Origin: Helicoverpa zea
Lineage: Eukaryota; Arthropoda; Insecta; Lepidoptera; Noctuidae
Reading direction: 5' to 3'
Length of the DNA: 64,000 bases
NCBI RefSeq assembly: GCF_022581195.2
Contig: NC_061470.1
Coordinates: forward strand, 7,254,001-7,318,000
The stretch's first letter is position 1. Each line of letters starts with the position of its first letter. The notes below the pieces were generated by a model, which was given only the letters and a program-made list of their open reading frames with translations, did not search any database and had not been told where the DNA came from. Shown one piece after another: positions 46,835-58,300 of the stretch. The translations under genes and the position numbers were made by a program.

Positions 46835-48258
46835 AGCAAACAACGGCACGCTGTTTAGGAATTTTGAAAAATATTTGTTCTGTTACTTTGAAGCTGACTG
46901 GATTTATCTCTGTTGTAGGGTACAACCAAGAGATAGGCTCAAATATAGTGACGTCACTTGCCATAAGTAACTTATGAGCACACAGTAAATCATTTAACAC
47001 CTGCTACTATAATATAGCTAGTTCATTATCACTTTTTACAAGTTCACCTTGACTCTATGGTAAAGTTATAAGCACCTCAAAAAAATAAAAAAAGGCTATA
47101 AAATATATGCAAAGCATCACATCGATAAATAATAACCGGTCATAATTTTAAGTCTTCTTTAGGTATTTTTGGGCAGCTTCTACAATTGTTGAGGACACCA
47201 AAAATAGTAGATACTGCAGGTTTTTAAAATGATAAATGGAGAAAAAAGTCCTGTAATGAAACCAAATACGAAATATTAACTTTAGTGAAGGAATAAAAAA
47301 TCTTACCACAACACTTAGGTAGGTAACTAATATTTGAGGTAATAATGGTGACTTATTGGTTATAAGTCCATTTTATTCAAAAACGAAATCCATGTCAAGT
47401 GTTTTGTTTAGACGAGTCGTTAAATTAAAATAGATTGATATTTTTTAACCTGTTATTATGATGCCTCGCTTTGCTTGAAAGATTATTTTATAGACTGCAT
47501 GATAATTTTGTTAAAAAAGGCATACAATTAGTAGAGCTGAAAACCAGTTTATCGATGTTTATTTATTGCTTGTCTCGTCGCAAATCTAGGTCCGCATTTA
47601 AAAACTTGAACAAAGATTTGGGCGCTATTTATTAAATTAGCGATTCATGCTGTATAAGACATACTTGTGTAACTACTTATACAGAGGTACCTTCATTATT
47701 TTTGTGCAATTGAAAGTCTTTCCCACTAGCTGTTTTTTGCGATTTCACCAAAATGTCCCATGTGAACATGTGCTTGGGGTCGAATATAATATAGTGTAGC
47801 TTGCAGCTCCCCCCAATAGTAAAATAATTTTTCAAATCGGTTCAGTAGGTTCAGAGCCTTAAATATATCAACCTTAACTAGTGACATCTATTATCCAGTA
47901 GCAGAAGCTCTTTGAAATAACCATAAACTAAGATGTGTGATGAGAATTTTAGATTTTTGTTTTAATTTCTTTGAACAATTTAGTTGCATATCATTAAATT
48001 ATTATACAAGTTTTACAGTTAAGCTGATTGGACATAAAATATATGATTTTGATAAGGAAAAAAAAACATTTTCATTATTTTTCACTCATTATAATTTTTT
48101 ATTTATCTTTGAACGCATTATTACGGCTGTCAAATCCGCTTCAGGTTGTCATCTCGTGAGTTGTCAAATTACGTGGCTTTCACGTAGGGAAAACAAGCTG
48201 TTCGCCTTTGATTGAAGAAAATCATATATTTTAGGCAAAATACTTTCAATTAAACAAA
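46835..48258. other. Intergenic DNA upstream of the p24 gene
   Basis: AT-rich. A LINE-tail-like piece (CAAATCGGTTCAGTAGGTTC) is at about 47834. No other feature recognised. The p24 promoter should lie in the last few hundred bases, but no clear TATA is visible. Confidence 0.45.
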
Positions 48259-50378
48259 ATGAAAAGCTCGTGGAGATCGCTTAGTTTTGCCATTTTAGTA
48301 GCGGCATCATTATTAAATACAGCGCACAGTTATACCATCACAGTGGATGCGCATGCCGAAGAGTGCTTTTTCGAAAATGTTGAAGCAGAAACCAAAATGG
48401 GTAAGTAATTATTAATAGGTCCCCTAATTTCCTATCTTCCTGATGTATCTCAACCAGATGTTCCAGGGTTTCTTTCTATATATAATTGTGTTATGCTAGA
48501 CCCCATGTAGGACGTTTTTTTCACCTCTACTGTAGAAAAATGTTGTACGCCGGTGATAAGAAAGTGCCGCAGAAACGTCAATAGGTATTTGATAGCACAG
48601 TTATCTTGGAATGGCCTCGTCAATATAAGATTTCTGATATTGTTTACTTTTTAATTGATTTTTGTTATAACCTGGATTTTCATTGACATACTGCTCTTGA
48701 GAAATAAATGTTAGCTTATTGAATACTCCATTACTGAAATCTATTGAAATTGTAAATAAAAGTGTTAGTCCAGCATTGGTAAATTGTAGCAAGCCTGCAG
48801 CTGCTAGCCAGATAGACAATAGGCTATGCTATAATATTAAGTATTAATTTGGTAGGTTTCTGTGGATTCTTAAACTCTAAAATGACTTTCTATATCACCA
48901 TTTTCAGGACTGACATTCGAAATAGCGGAAGGTGGCTTCCTAGACATAGATGTAACAATCACGGGCCCCGATGGTGCTGTGATCTACAAGGGTGAGCGAG
49001 AGTCTTCCGGAATGTACACCTTTTCTGCCCCCACGTCAGGCAGATACACTTACTGCTTCAGCAATAAGATGTCCACCATGACTCCTAAGGTTTGTTCAGA
49101 CTTAAATTTTTTGACCATTAGCATGTAACATTAAAGTAAAAACATAATTTTAAGACAATAGAAAATCTATTGTGTCTTGCATATGTCTGTGCTCTGACAT
49201 ACAATGACCTAATTGTTATCCCTAATATTGGTTAGTGTTATTGTTTTACAATTATGTCATGTAGGCATTGAAAGTGAAAAAGAGTGAGTGTTGGACAATC
49301 AGGGCCTTACTACAAAAACTTTAAACCCTGTTTTACACTTGTCTAATAAAATTTTGGCTGCAAAATGAACCATATGTCAACGTCAGAATTTGACATTTTT
49401 TTAGACAAGGCATAAACTGACGTTTAAAAGTTTTTGTGGTAAGACGGTATGCCTTTGTTAAATATTTTTTTGTTAAAACTGAAAAAAGTAAAGGTGTAGT
49501 AAATATGATACTAAAATTATTTATTACTACTTCAAAGTATTTACAAAGACAGATAGTAGTACACCACACAATACATGTTATTGACTGACTATGTTACAAC
49601 TGATTAAACAATACTATTATTGAGTATAAATAACCTTCTAGAAACAAGCCATAAAGAGGAATAATCTTTTTGTTTGTTTTTACCCTCAATTTCAAAACTC
49701 CTGAACCGATCTGAAAAATTATTTCATCTTTAAGAAGCTACATTATCCCGTTATAAGCAATAGTTCTAGTATTAATATAGTTTTATATCACAGTGTCTTT
49801 TATCATACTAACCAATAAATACATTTCTCAGGTGGTGATGTTCAACTTGGAAGTGGGCGCAGCTCCCCAGAGTCAGACAGGTGGCAAGGAAGAAGAGGTG
49901 AATCACAACAAATTGGAGGACATGATCAAAGAACTCGCCACCACACTCAAAACAGTCAAACATGAGCAGGAATATATGCAGGTAAGTTTGTGTTTATAAT
50001 TCAACACTTCCTTTTGGCATTTTAGGGCTCAAACTACCAAAAACAGTGTTAGTACATTTCCTATGTTGACCTTAACTACACATCTTATTCTTAGCAAACT
50101 GAACAATTTATTTGCTTTCTATGTTACAATATTGAACATCAGTTTGAGAAACAAGTCAATGAAACTGTCTCTATTGTCTCTGTCATGGCACTGAATGTTT
50201 TGTTTATATGTTCAATGCCTATTTTCAGGTTCGTGACCGCATCCATCGTGCGATCAACGAGAGCACAAACTCGCGCGTGGTCATGTGGTCTATCTTCGAA
50301 GCTTCCGTCCTCCTTGTCATGACCCTCGGTCAGGTCTACTACCTCAAGAGGTTCTTTGAAGTACAACGCGTTGTGTAA
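48259..50378 (+). CDS. CHOp24: p24 family cargo receptor, TMED2-type (CHOp24)
   Basis: Type I membrane protein of COPI/COPII vesicles cycling between ER and Golgi and sorting secretory cargo. Exons: 48259-48400, 48908-49089, 49832-49981, 50229-50378; GT/AG junctions, phases match, 624 nt, 207 aa, the usual p24 length. Signal peptide about residues 1-24 (LSFAILVAASLLNTAHS), then a GOLD domain (YTITVDAHAEECFFENVE, GLTFEIAEGGFLDIDVTITG, YTFSAPTSGRYTYCFSN) with the paired cysteines, a coiled coil (LEDMIKELATTLKTVKHEQE), one membrane helix (WSIFEASVLLVMTLGQVYYL) and a short cytosolic tail KRFFEVQRVV with the FF export motif. The tail matches the p24-beta (TMED2) subfamily. Start is the first ATG in an AACAAA context before the signal peptide. 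Confidence 0.95.
49302..49452. mobile_element. MITE family 1, copy 3
   Basis: Left GGCCTTACTACAAAAACTTT..ACACTTGTCTAATAAAAT, right TTTTTTTAGACAAGGC..AAAAGTTTTTGTGGTAAGAC. About 150 bp, in p24 intron 2. Confidence 0.75.
49672..49750. repeat. LINE-tail repeat fragment
   Basis: TTTTTACCCTCAATTTCAAA, CCGATCTGAAAAATTATTTC and GCTACATTATCCCG resemble the tail end of an RTE-like element. Lies in p24 intron 2. Confidence 0.45.
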
Positions 50379-50877
50379 CACAACCGAAAGTACACCCACT
50401 GTACCAACAAATTTCTGATGACCAAGGACATTTGTCGGTACAGTCGAAATTAACAAGGATATATTTCTTCTTATGTTGATTTTAAGTTCTTGTTTAACAA
50501 ATGCTGTATAAAAAGTACTTAGTGCAAATTATAGAGAAATATATCCATGTTTTTATATGAAATTCTCGCTCCCAGCTATGAACTTTGTGTACATTTCATT
50601 CATCACAAATAGGAGAAAATCATCTGTACAAATAATACATTGTCAATACTTACTAAAATCATGGATGCATGTGAGTCAAACTAAACTTCTTGGTTACTTA
50701 AAGTTAACATCTATCAGAGTATTGAGCAGAATAAGTTCAAAATCAAATAAATATGGGTCTCATTAAAGGTGTCCTGTCGGCAACACCACTGGCACGTGCT
50801 AAGAAGTTTGACGTACATAGACCATGCTTATAATGTTCATGTCTATCACATAACATTCATGTTATCAGGGCCCCGAT
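50379..50877 (+). other. 3' region of the p24 gene
   Basis: Likely 3' UTR. AATAAA at 50746-50751 is the nearest poly(A) signal; another at 51399-51404 lies beyond a MITE. Confidence 0.45.
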
Positions 50878-51265
50878 TCTCCTAATTTTACTTAAGCGTC
50901 ATACGATTCACGTTCGACTCGATTCGACTGATATCCGATCCCGACTCGATTACGATTGAAGCGTATGGTGGCATTCCGCTATTTTTTCTTTGAAATAAAC
51001 GTTTTTATCCTTTTCTGTCATTCAATAATGAATCATTTTGTCTGCAAATTATTTACGATTGCAAAATGATTGTACAGCAAACTACCGTATGGACCAAAAT
51101 CACCAAAATGGCAGACCAATCGAACACCAATCAAATGTCAATCGAATACGATTGGTCTTTTATTAGTAGCAGAACGCCCGATATGGTTAAAACTGCTATT
51201 GCGATCATATTGCGATTCGATTTCTACTCGATTTTGACATTATTAACTTAGGAGAATCGGGCCCC
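50878..51265. mobile_element. MITE, about 388 bp (GGGCCCCGATTCTCCTAA termini)
   Basis: Left GGGCCCCGATTCTCCTAATT, right (minus strand) GGGGCCCGATTCTCCTAAGT. The interior is rich in TCGATT/AATCGA motifs in both orientations. This terminus is one I associate with common lepidopteran MITEs. Confidence 0.75.
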
Positions 51266-51582
51266 AGAGGACGTGCGCACGCGCAAGTCGTTCTATTTAT
51301 GAAATATAGGTGGGGGCGAGACTGAGTGGATTCTCCGCGATCTGAAGTGTGTTTGGGTCAGTGTGCAGTATTGTATGTAGTTACGCGTTTGATGACTAAA
51401 TAAATTAATATTGTTTGTATTTGCATGTTTCATTATTTCCTAAACCCAACTTTATGTTCATTCCAGTGGACGTTCACTCTAAAGAATGCTTCATTTTTAT
51501 TCTATGCAAAATTCATCAAGATTATGACTATAAAAGGAAATGATGTTAAAATAAAACAATAGAAAAACAGTTAAAAAATAAT

Positions 51583-51588
51583 TTTATT
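51583..51588 (-). terminator. Poly(A) signal for the gephyrin gene
   Basis: TTTATT on the plus strand is AATAAA on the minus strand, about 750 bases past the gephyrin stop at 52337-52339. No closer canonical signal was noticed. Confidence 0.4.
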
Positions 51589-52336
51589 GATATGTTTCGT
51601 TAAAAGTACAGCAGCACCAACAGTTACTAGAAAATATCACTATGGAGAACTAGTGTACAATATAATATTTTATGTTCTGTATTACTATTTTTGCGCACGT
51701 TGCGCTTCCTTTTATTATTTGTTTATTATCATTTATTTAATTAAGCTACAATTATAATATGATGACCTACTACTAGATACAGCGATGGTATTATCGGTCT
51801 TCTAGGTTTGATTTCGTTACATAGTATGTAGGTATTTAACCCTTCTAGCGCAGTCGGGAAATTATTGAAATACTTTACTTAAAATTACTAGGTACTTGTA
51901 AGAAAACATATGTATTCGCTTCTTTGAGATTCACACTGCGAGACAACCGCCAGTGACAACATATTTACATAGGTTTATATTTTTGTTATTAAAAAAAAAT
52001 ACTTTCACATCGAGATTACCTATGTATCGCAAAATATGGCCAAGCCGGAACATATTACACAATGATTGAAATATGTTACAAGAGTCAAGTGATGGCTTAT
52101 TCTAAGGTTTTTGTATCTTTTGCTAGCATACTACAGTTATTAAGTCACTAAGGCAGATCGTATGCTAAGTGTAGTTCTCGCCAAACTTTTATCGGCATGG
52201 CACATTGCACGCTTTGCTGCGCAGGAGGCATATGGCAAGGGTGCGTGAGGGATATGGGCAATATGCGCGTACTTGTGCTCGGAATTTAGCTGTAGACCGC
52301 CTGTGAGTTTTGCGAGGACTATACATGCGAATGTAT

Positions 52337-55300
52337 CTAAGAGAATACATCGAGTCTGCCGGTAATGAGCGCGGAGACGACGGCGCCGGCCGGCAGTCGC
52401 TGCTGGGACGCCGTGGCGGCCGGTAGCTCCAGCAGCACGTTCGACCCGCAAGCGCTCAGAAGACGACTGCTACACTGTTAGGGAGAGAAACGTCATTTGT
52501 AGAGATATCAACAAGTTGTAACGTCCGGCGGTTTTATAGGAAATAATAGTAAGTATATAAGAAATCGTACGTAAGTACAAAGTAATACATAATGGGGTAC
52601 ATAAGAGAGTATTCTAAGTGGAGAACTATGGAGAACAAAATGACTAGCGGAGGCGCCATAACAGAAAATCACCTCGACAAAAAACCTCGTTGGCCCTCCG
52701 CTCATCTTTCCTTATTTGGGGAGAACAGAAGGTAGTATATAACCTCTTTGACTTAATATTGCTCTAGAGCTGTTAATCATACCTGACTGCCCAGCATGGT
52801 GGCGACGGGCATGTCCCTGTCCTGCGCCGGGTCGAGCTCGGCGCGCGCGTACTCGGGGCGCGGGTCGAGCTGCGCGGCACGTACAGAGCAACGTACCTGA
52901 CTGCCCAGCATGGTGGCGACGGGCATGTCCCTGTCCTGCGCCGGGTCGAGCTCGGCGCGCGCGTACTCGGGGCGCGGGTCGAGCTGCGCGGCACGTACAG
53001 AGCAACGTACCTGACTGCCCAGCATGGTGGCGACGGGCATGTCCCTGTCCTGCGCCGGGTCGAGCTCGGCGCGCGCGTACTCGGGGCGCGGGTCGAGCTG
53101 CGCGGCACGTACAGAGCAACGTACCTGACTGCCCAGCATGGTGGCGACGGGCATGTCCCTGTCCTGCGCCGGGTCGAGCTCGGCGCGCGCGTACTCGGGG
53201 CGCGGGTCGAGCTGCGCGGCACGTACAGAGCAACGTACCTGACTGCCCAGCATGGTGGCGACGGGCATGTCCCTGTCCTGCGCCGGGTCGAGCTCGGCGC
53301 GCGCGTACTCGGGGCGCGGGTCGAGCTGCGCGGCACGTACAGAGCAACGTACCTGACTGCCCAGCATGGTGGCGACGGGCATGTCCCTGTCCTGCGCCGG
53401 GTCGAGCTCGGCGCGCGCGTACTCGGGGCGCGGGTCGAGCTGCGCGGCACGTACAGAGCAACGTACCTGACTGCCCAGCATGGTGGCGACGGGCATGTCC
53501 CTGTCCTGCGCCGGGTCGAGCTCGGCGCGCGCGTACTCGGGGCGCGGGTCGAGCTGCGCGGCACGTACAGAGCAACGTACCTGACTGCCCAGCATGGTGG
53601 CGACGGGCATGTCCCTGTCCTGCGCCGGGTCGAGCTCGGCGCGCGCGTACTCGGGGCGCGGGTCGAGCTGCGCGGCACGTACAGAGCAACGTACCTGACT
53701 GCCCAGCATGGTGGCGACGGGCATGTCCCTGTCCTGCGCCGGGTCGAGCTCGGCGCGCGCGTACTCGGGGCGCGGGTCGAGCTGCGCGGCACGTACAGAG
53801 CAACGTACCTGACTGCCCAGCATGGTGGCGACGGGCATGTCCCTGTCCTGCGCCGGGTCGAGCTCGGCGCGCGCGTACTCGGGGCGCGGGTCGAGCTGCG
53901 CGGCACGTACAGAGCAACGTACCTGACTGCCCAGCATGGTGGCGACGGGCATGTCCCTGTCCTGCGCCGGGTCGAGCTCGGCGCGCGCGTACTCGGGGCG
54001 CGGGTCGAGCTGCGCGGCACGTACAGAGCAACGTACCTGACTGCCCAGCATGGTGGCGACGGGCATGTCCCTGTCCTGCGCCGGGTCGAGCTCGGCGCGC
54101 GCGTACTCGGGGCGCGGGTCGAGCTGCGCGGCACGTACAGAGCAACGTACCTGACTGCCCAGCATGGTGGCGACGGGCATGTCCCTGTCCTGCGCCGGGT
54201 CGAGCTCGGCGCGCGCGTACTCGGGGCGCGGGTCGAGCTGCGCGGCACGTACAGAGCAACGTACCTGACTGCCCAGCATGGTGGCGACGGGCATGTCCCT
54301 GTCCTGCGCCGGGTCGAGCTCGGCGCGCGCGTACTCGGGGCGCGGGTCGAGCTGCGCGGCACGTACAGAGCAACGTACCTGACTGCCCAGCATGGTGGCG
54401 ACGGGCATGTCCCTGTCCTGCGCCGGGTCGAGCTCGGCGCGCGCGTACTCGGGGCGCGGGTCGAGCTGCGCGGCACGTACAGAGCAACGTACCTGACTGC
54501 CCAGCATGGTGGCGACGGGCATGTCCCTGTCCTGCGCCGGGTCGAGCTCGGCGCGCGCGTACTCGGGGCGCGGGTCGAGCTGCGCGGCACGTACAGAGCA
54601 ACGTACCTGACTGCCCAGCATGGTGGCGACGGGCATGTCCCTGTCCTGCGCCGGGTCGAGCTCGGCGCGCGCGTACTCGGGGCGCGGGTCGAGCTGCGCG
54701 GCACGTACAGAGCAACGTACCTGACTGCCCAGCATGGTGGCGACGGGCATGTCCCTGTCCTGCGCCGGGTCGAGCTCGGCGCGCGCGTACTCGGGGCGCG
54801 GGTCGAGCTGCGCGGCACGTACAGAGCAACGTACCTGACTGCCCAGCATGGTGGCGACGGGCATGTCCCTGTCCTGCGCCGGGTCGAGCTCGGCGCGCGC
54901 GTACTCGGGGCGCGGGTCGAGCTGCGCGGCACGTACAGAGCAACGTACCTGACTGCCCAGCATGGTGGCGACGGGCATGTCCCTGTCCTGCGCCGGGTCG
55001 AGCTCGGCGCGCGCGTACTCGGGGCGCGGGTCGAGCTGCGCGGCCTGCGCGAGGCGCACGCGCAGCCGCGCCCACGCGCCGCGCGACCCGCACGACACGC
55101 GCAGCGCGCGGATCACGAAAAGTAGGGCGCACACGTAAGCTGATACTGGGTTGCCTGTACATTCAAAAAAATATTCTGTTATACCTCTCCCAGAGATGGA
55201 AAACGAAGGAAGACCATGGAAGCGCTTGCGAGAATGTTTAGGACCTTTCCTCACTGACTGACCGCAGCACGCTTCAAATAGAAAAAGATGGAAGACTTTT

Positions 55301-58300
55301 GGGGAGTCCATTGCCCAGCAGTTGCGTTTCGTGGTCACAAGAGATTATGCGAGTTACCGCGTCACCGCGCAAAAACCAATTCTAAGTATCAGCGTACAGC
55401 ATGCAAGGGTGGGGAAGAGGTAAGACCCGTGTGATTGGAATTAAACTTTAGAACGACACCAAGTCATATGAAAACTGAACATGCAATCAAAAGTAAATCA
55501 AAACAAATAACCTTAAAAGTAACGTACCAGGCAACGCGAAGATATATTTCTTCTTGCCTTCGAACTCGCACGTGGCAAACGTGCACGGCTTGCCCGGCTT
55601 CATGCGCACGCGTCCGAAGTGGAGAGTAGCGTTGAAATCCTGCGAGGGAGACACCACGTCATATAGGATTATTTATTAACTCCTGCGCACAATATACTTA
55701 GTACACGATTCATTTTTTTTGTGATACATAAAAAGTTATCATTCACGTGTTTAGTAAATACTAGGCACCTGTGACAGTAAATTATTACATGAGAAACAAA
55801 AACACCCGAATCGATGACCTCCTTTTGGAGAAATCTGTTACAAATGTCTTAAGTTACACACTGGAAAAAATACTCCAATATACCAAAGTACCCATGCCTA
55901 TACCTAGTCATAAGCCATTTTTAGGGTCCCGTACCCAAAGGGTAAAACGGGACCCTATTGTTTTCGCTCCTCTGTCCGTCCATCCGTCCGTCTGTCACCA
56001 GGCTGTATCTCATGAACCGTGATAGTTAGAGAGTTGAAATTTTCACAGATATGTATTGCTGTTGCCGCTATAACAACAAATACTGAAAACTAGAATAAAA
56101 TAAATATTTTGGGGGGGCCCCATACAACAGACGTGATTTTTTTGCTCTGGTACGGAACACTTCGTGCGCGATTCCGACTCGCACTTCTCATACCTTGAGC
56201 AGCACAGGTTTGAGTAGATCCTTCTCGCCCATGGAGACGCCGCCGGTGCAGACGAGCACGTCGGCCAGCTTGAGCGCGGCCGCGATGCCCGCCACGATCT
56301 CCGGCGGCGTGTCGCGCGCGATGCCGCAGTCTATGCTGTCGTAGCCGTGCTCTCTGTATCAATGTAACTCTAGATTAAGTAATATAATAAAGAGCATCGG
56401 AGAACACGTAAATGTCGGTCCTGCGCCTGATCTCTCTCCGGTCGTATCGGATTGCCGTCCCATCGGGCTATGAGAGTGATGGAGTAGTGAGTGCACCTGT
56501 GTCTGCGCAAATGCTCGTGCACTATAATTATGTCCTGCGCAGCTGGCTGATCTCCTTATATGAGAATCCTTATGTGAAAAAAACTTTTTGTTTGTAACCT
56601 AAAGCTATTAAGCTATTGAATCGATTTGAACAAATCTTTTTAGTGTTGTTAATTTGGGTTACCCGGAAAGCAGATGCTATATTTATTCCGGGTGTCATTA
56701 TTTGGAAAATGGAACTGTCACTGGCACTAAAGAAACTTTAACTAAGCAACCCTTTTTCTCGAAGTTAGTGATTGATACCTCCGTCCGCGGCTCGGAGAGC
56801 TCGTAAATGTCGGTCCTATGCCTGACCTTTCTACGGTCTATTCTAATATTACAAAGTGTAAGAATCTGTTCAAATTTTTTTTTTCATTCAAGTGTTAGAT
56901 AGCCCATTTCCAGCCCTGAGGAAGGCTTTGGACTTTTTTGACCCGATATCCAACCCGGATCAGGGTGTGCGAAGTAGTCCCAAGTGACGCGGGAGGAAGT
57001 CTGCCTAACCACTCAAGCGTCCGAGGTGATAACAGTCACCAAAAAAATTCTTGCCTTAAGCGTCCATGGTGACTACAGTATCCGAACGACATCGTTCGGT
57101 TTAAACGTGTACAGCGCTATAGCCAGGTGGTATTAATATAGTTGATTGATACTAGATGGCGCGTTATTAAATTTGTCATCCGTGAGTTGTGATTTTTTCT
57201 GTGCAATTGCAACATTAAATTTATAAAAAAATATATTGAAGTGACAGTTCGTCGTTTTTGACAAGTGACTTTTTTGTGTGTGGAGCTCTTGACTAAAATG
57301 TGGTAAGTTTCTTGTTTTATACCTTATTTAGATTGTTATTTTATATCAAAATAAACGTGAAGAAATTTCCTTTACGAAATATGTATTATTACGACAATTT
57401 CAAAACGTTTACATAGTATAATTTAGGTGGAAAAGTTATACGATCACTACACGATCATCGTTTGATACTTTTCTATTGTTTACAGTGTATTCTAATTGGT
57501 TATTTGTGTTAAATAAATGCAAAATATACGAGAATCGTTCACTATTAGCACGTTAATGGCCATTTACAAACGAAATACATTGAGATGGGGTCTATAATGA
57601 TTAAAATGTTAAGACGTTATTCATGATTTTAGTGTTGGTGAGCCGACTCCCCTTGGACTGATCTACTTACAACGTAAATAATGGTTTGTTCACACGGAGC
57701 GTTTTATGATCAATTTGGGAATGTTTTGTGGCTTTTGGCTTTGTTTATGTATCTACTTATAGGTGACGGCATGTTTATTTAGTTTTCGTTTTTCAATATC
57801 AAAGAATGAAAAATACCTAAAATTACAGTTTTACAGTGTATTTATTTTACTGTAATATCAATAACCGCTTTCTTTTTTTTTATTTAACATAATAAAAAAT
57901 TATATGTAATAAAATTATATAAAAGTAAACATGTTTGCTCTATAAACATACCGAACAGTAATATGCGTGTTTCATTAAAACAACGTCGTCGTGTGAACAC
58001 GCTATTAGCCGGGCGGCCATCTTGTCACATTTTTACGTCGCCCGAGGCCCAGTGACCGCTTGAGAAACACTTAACTTTGTTTATTTTTTCATGACAGAAA
58101 ACTAATTACTTATATTAAGATATTGGTATCATTTTAAAGAGTATATCCTGTACTAATATAATAAAAAAACATTGTTACCAGTAATCACTATATTTTTCTT
58201 ATAAAACTCGGAATAAAAAAAAATTACGAATTTTTTTTTGATATCCTCAACTTTATACTTTATTATCATCCTATAATATTAATTAAAGTAATTTACTTTT

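Noticed and set aside
52781..55044. Array considered as CRISPR or satellite DNA
   Set aside because: Units are contiguous with no variable spacers, and each contains gephyrin exon sequence; the genome is animal. It is an exon-derived tandem repeat.
52712..55162. Open frames of over 700 codons in two other minus-strand frames across the array
   Set aside because: They exist because the 114-bp unit is a multiple of three and GC-rich, so any frame without a stop in one unit stays open in all. Only the LDPRPEY frame matches gephyrin.
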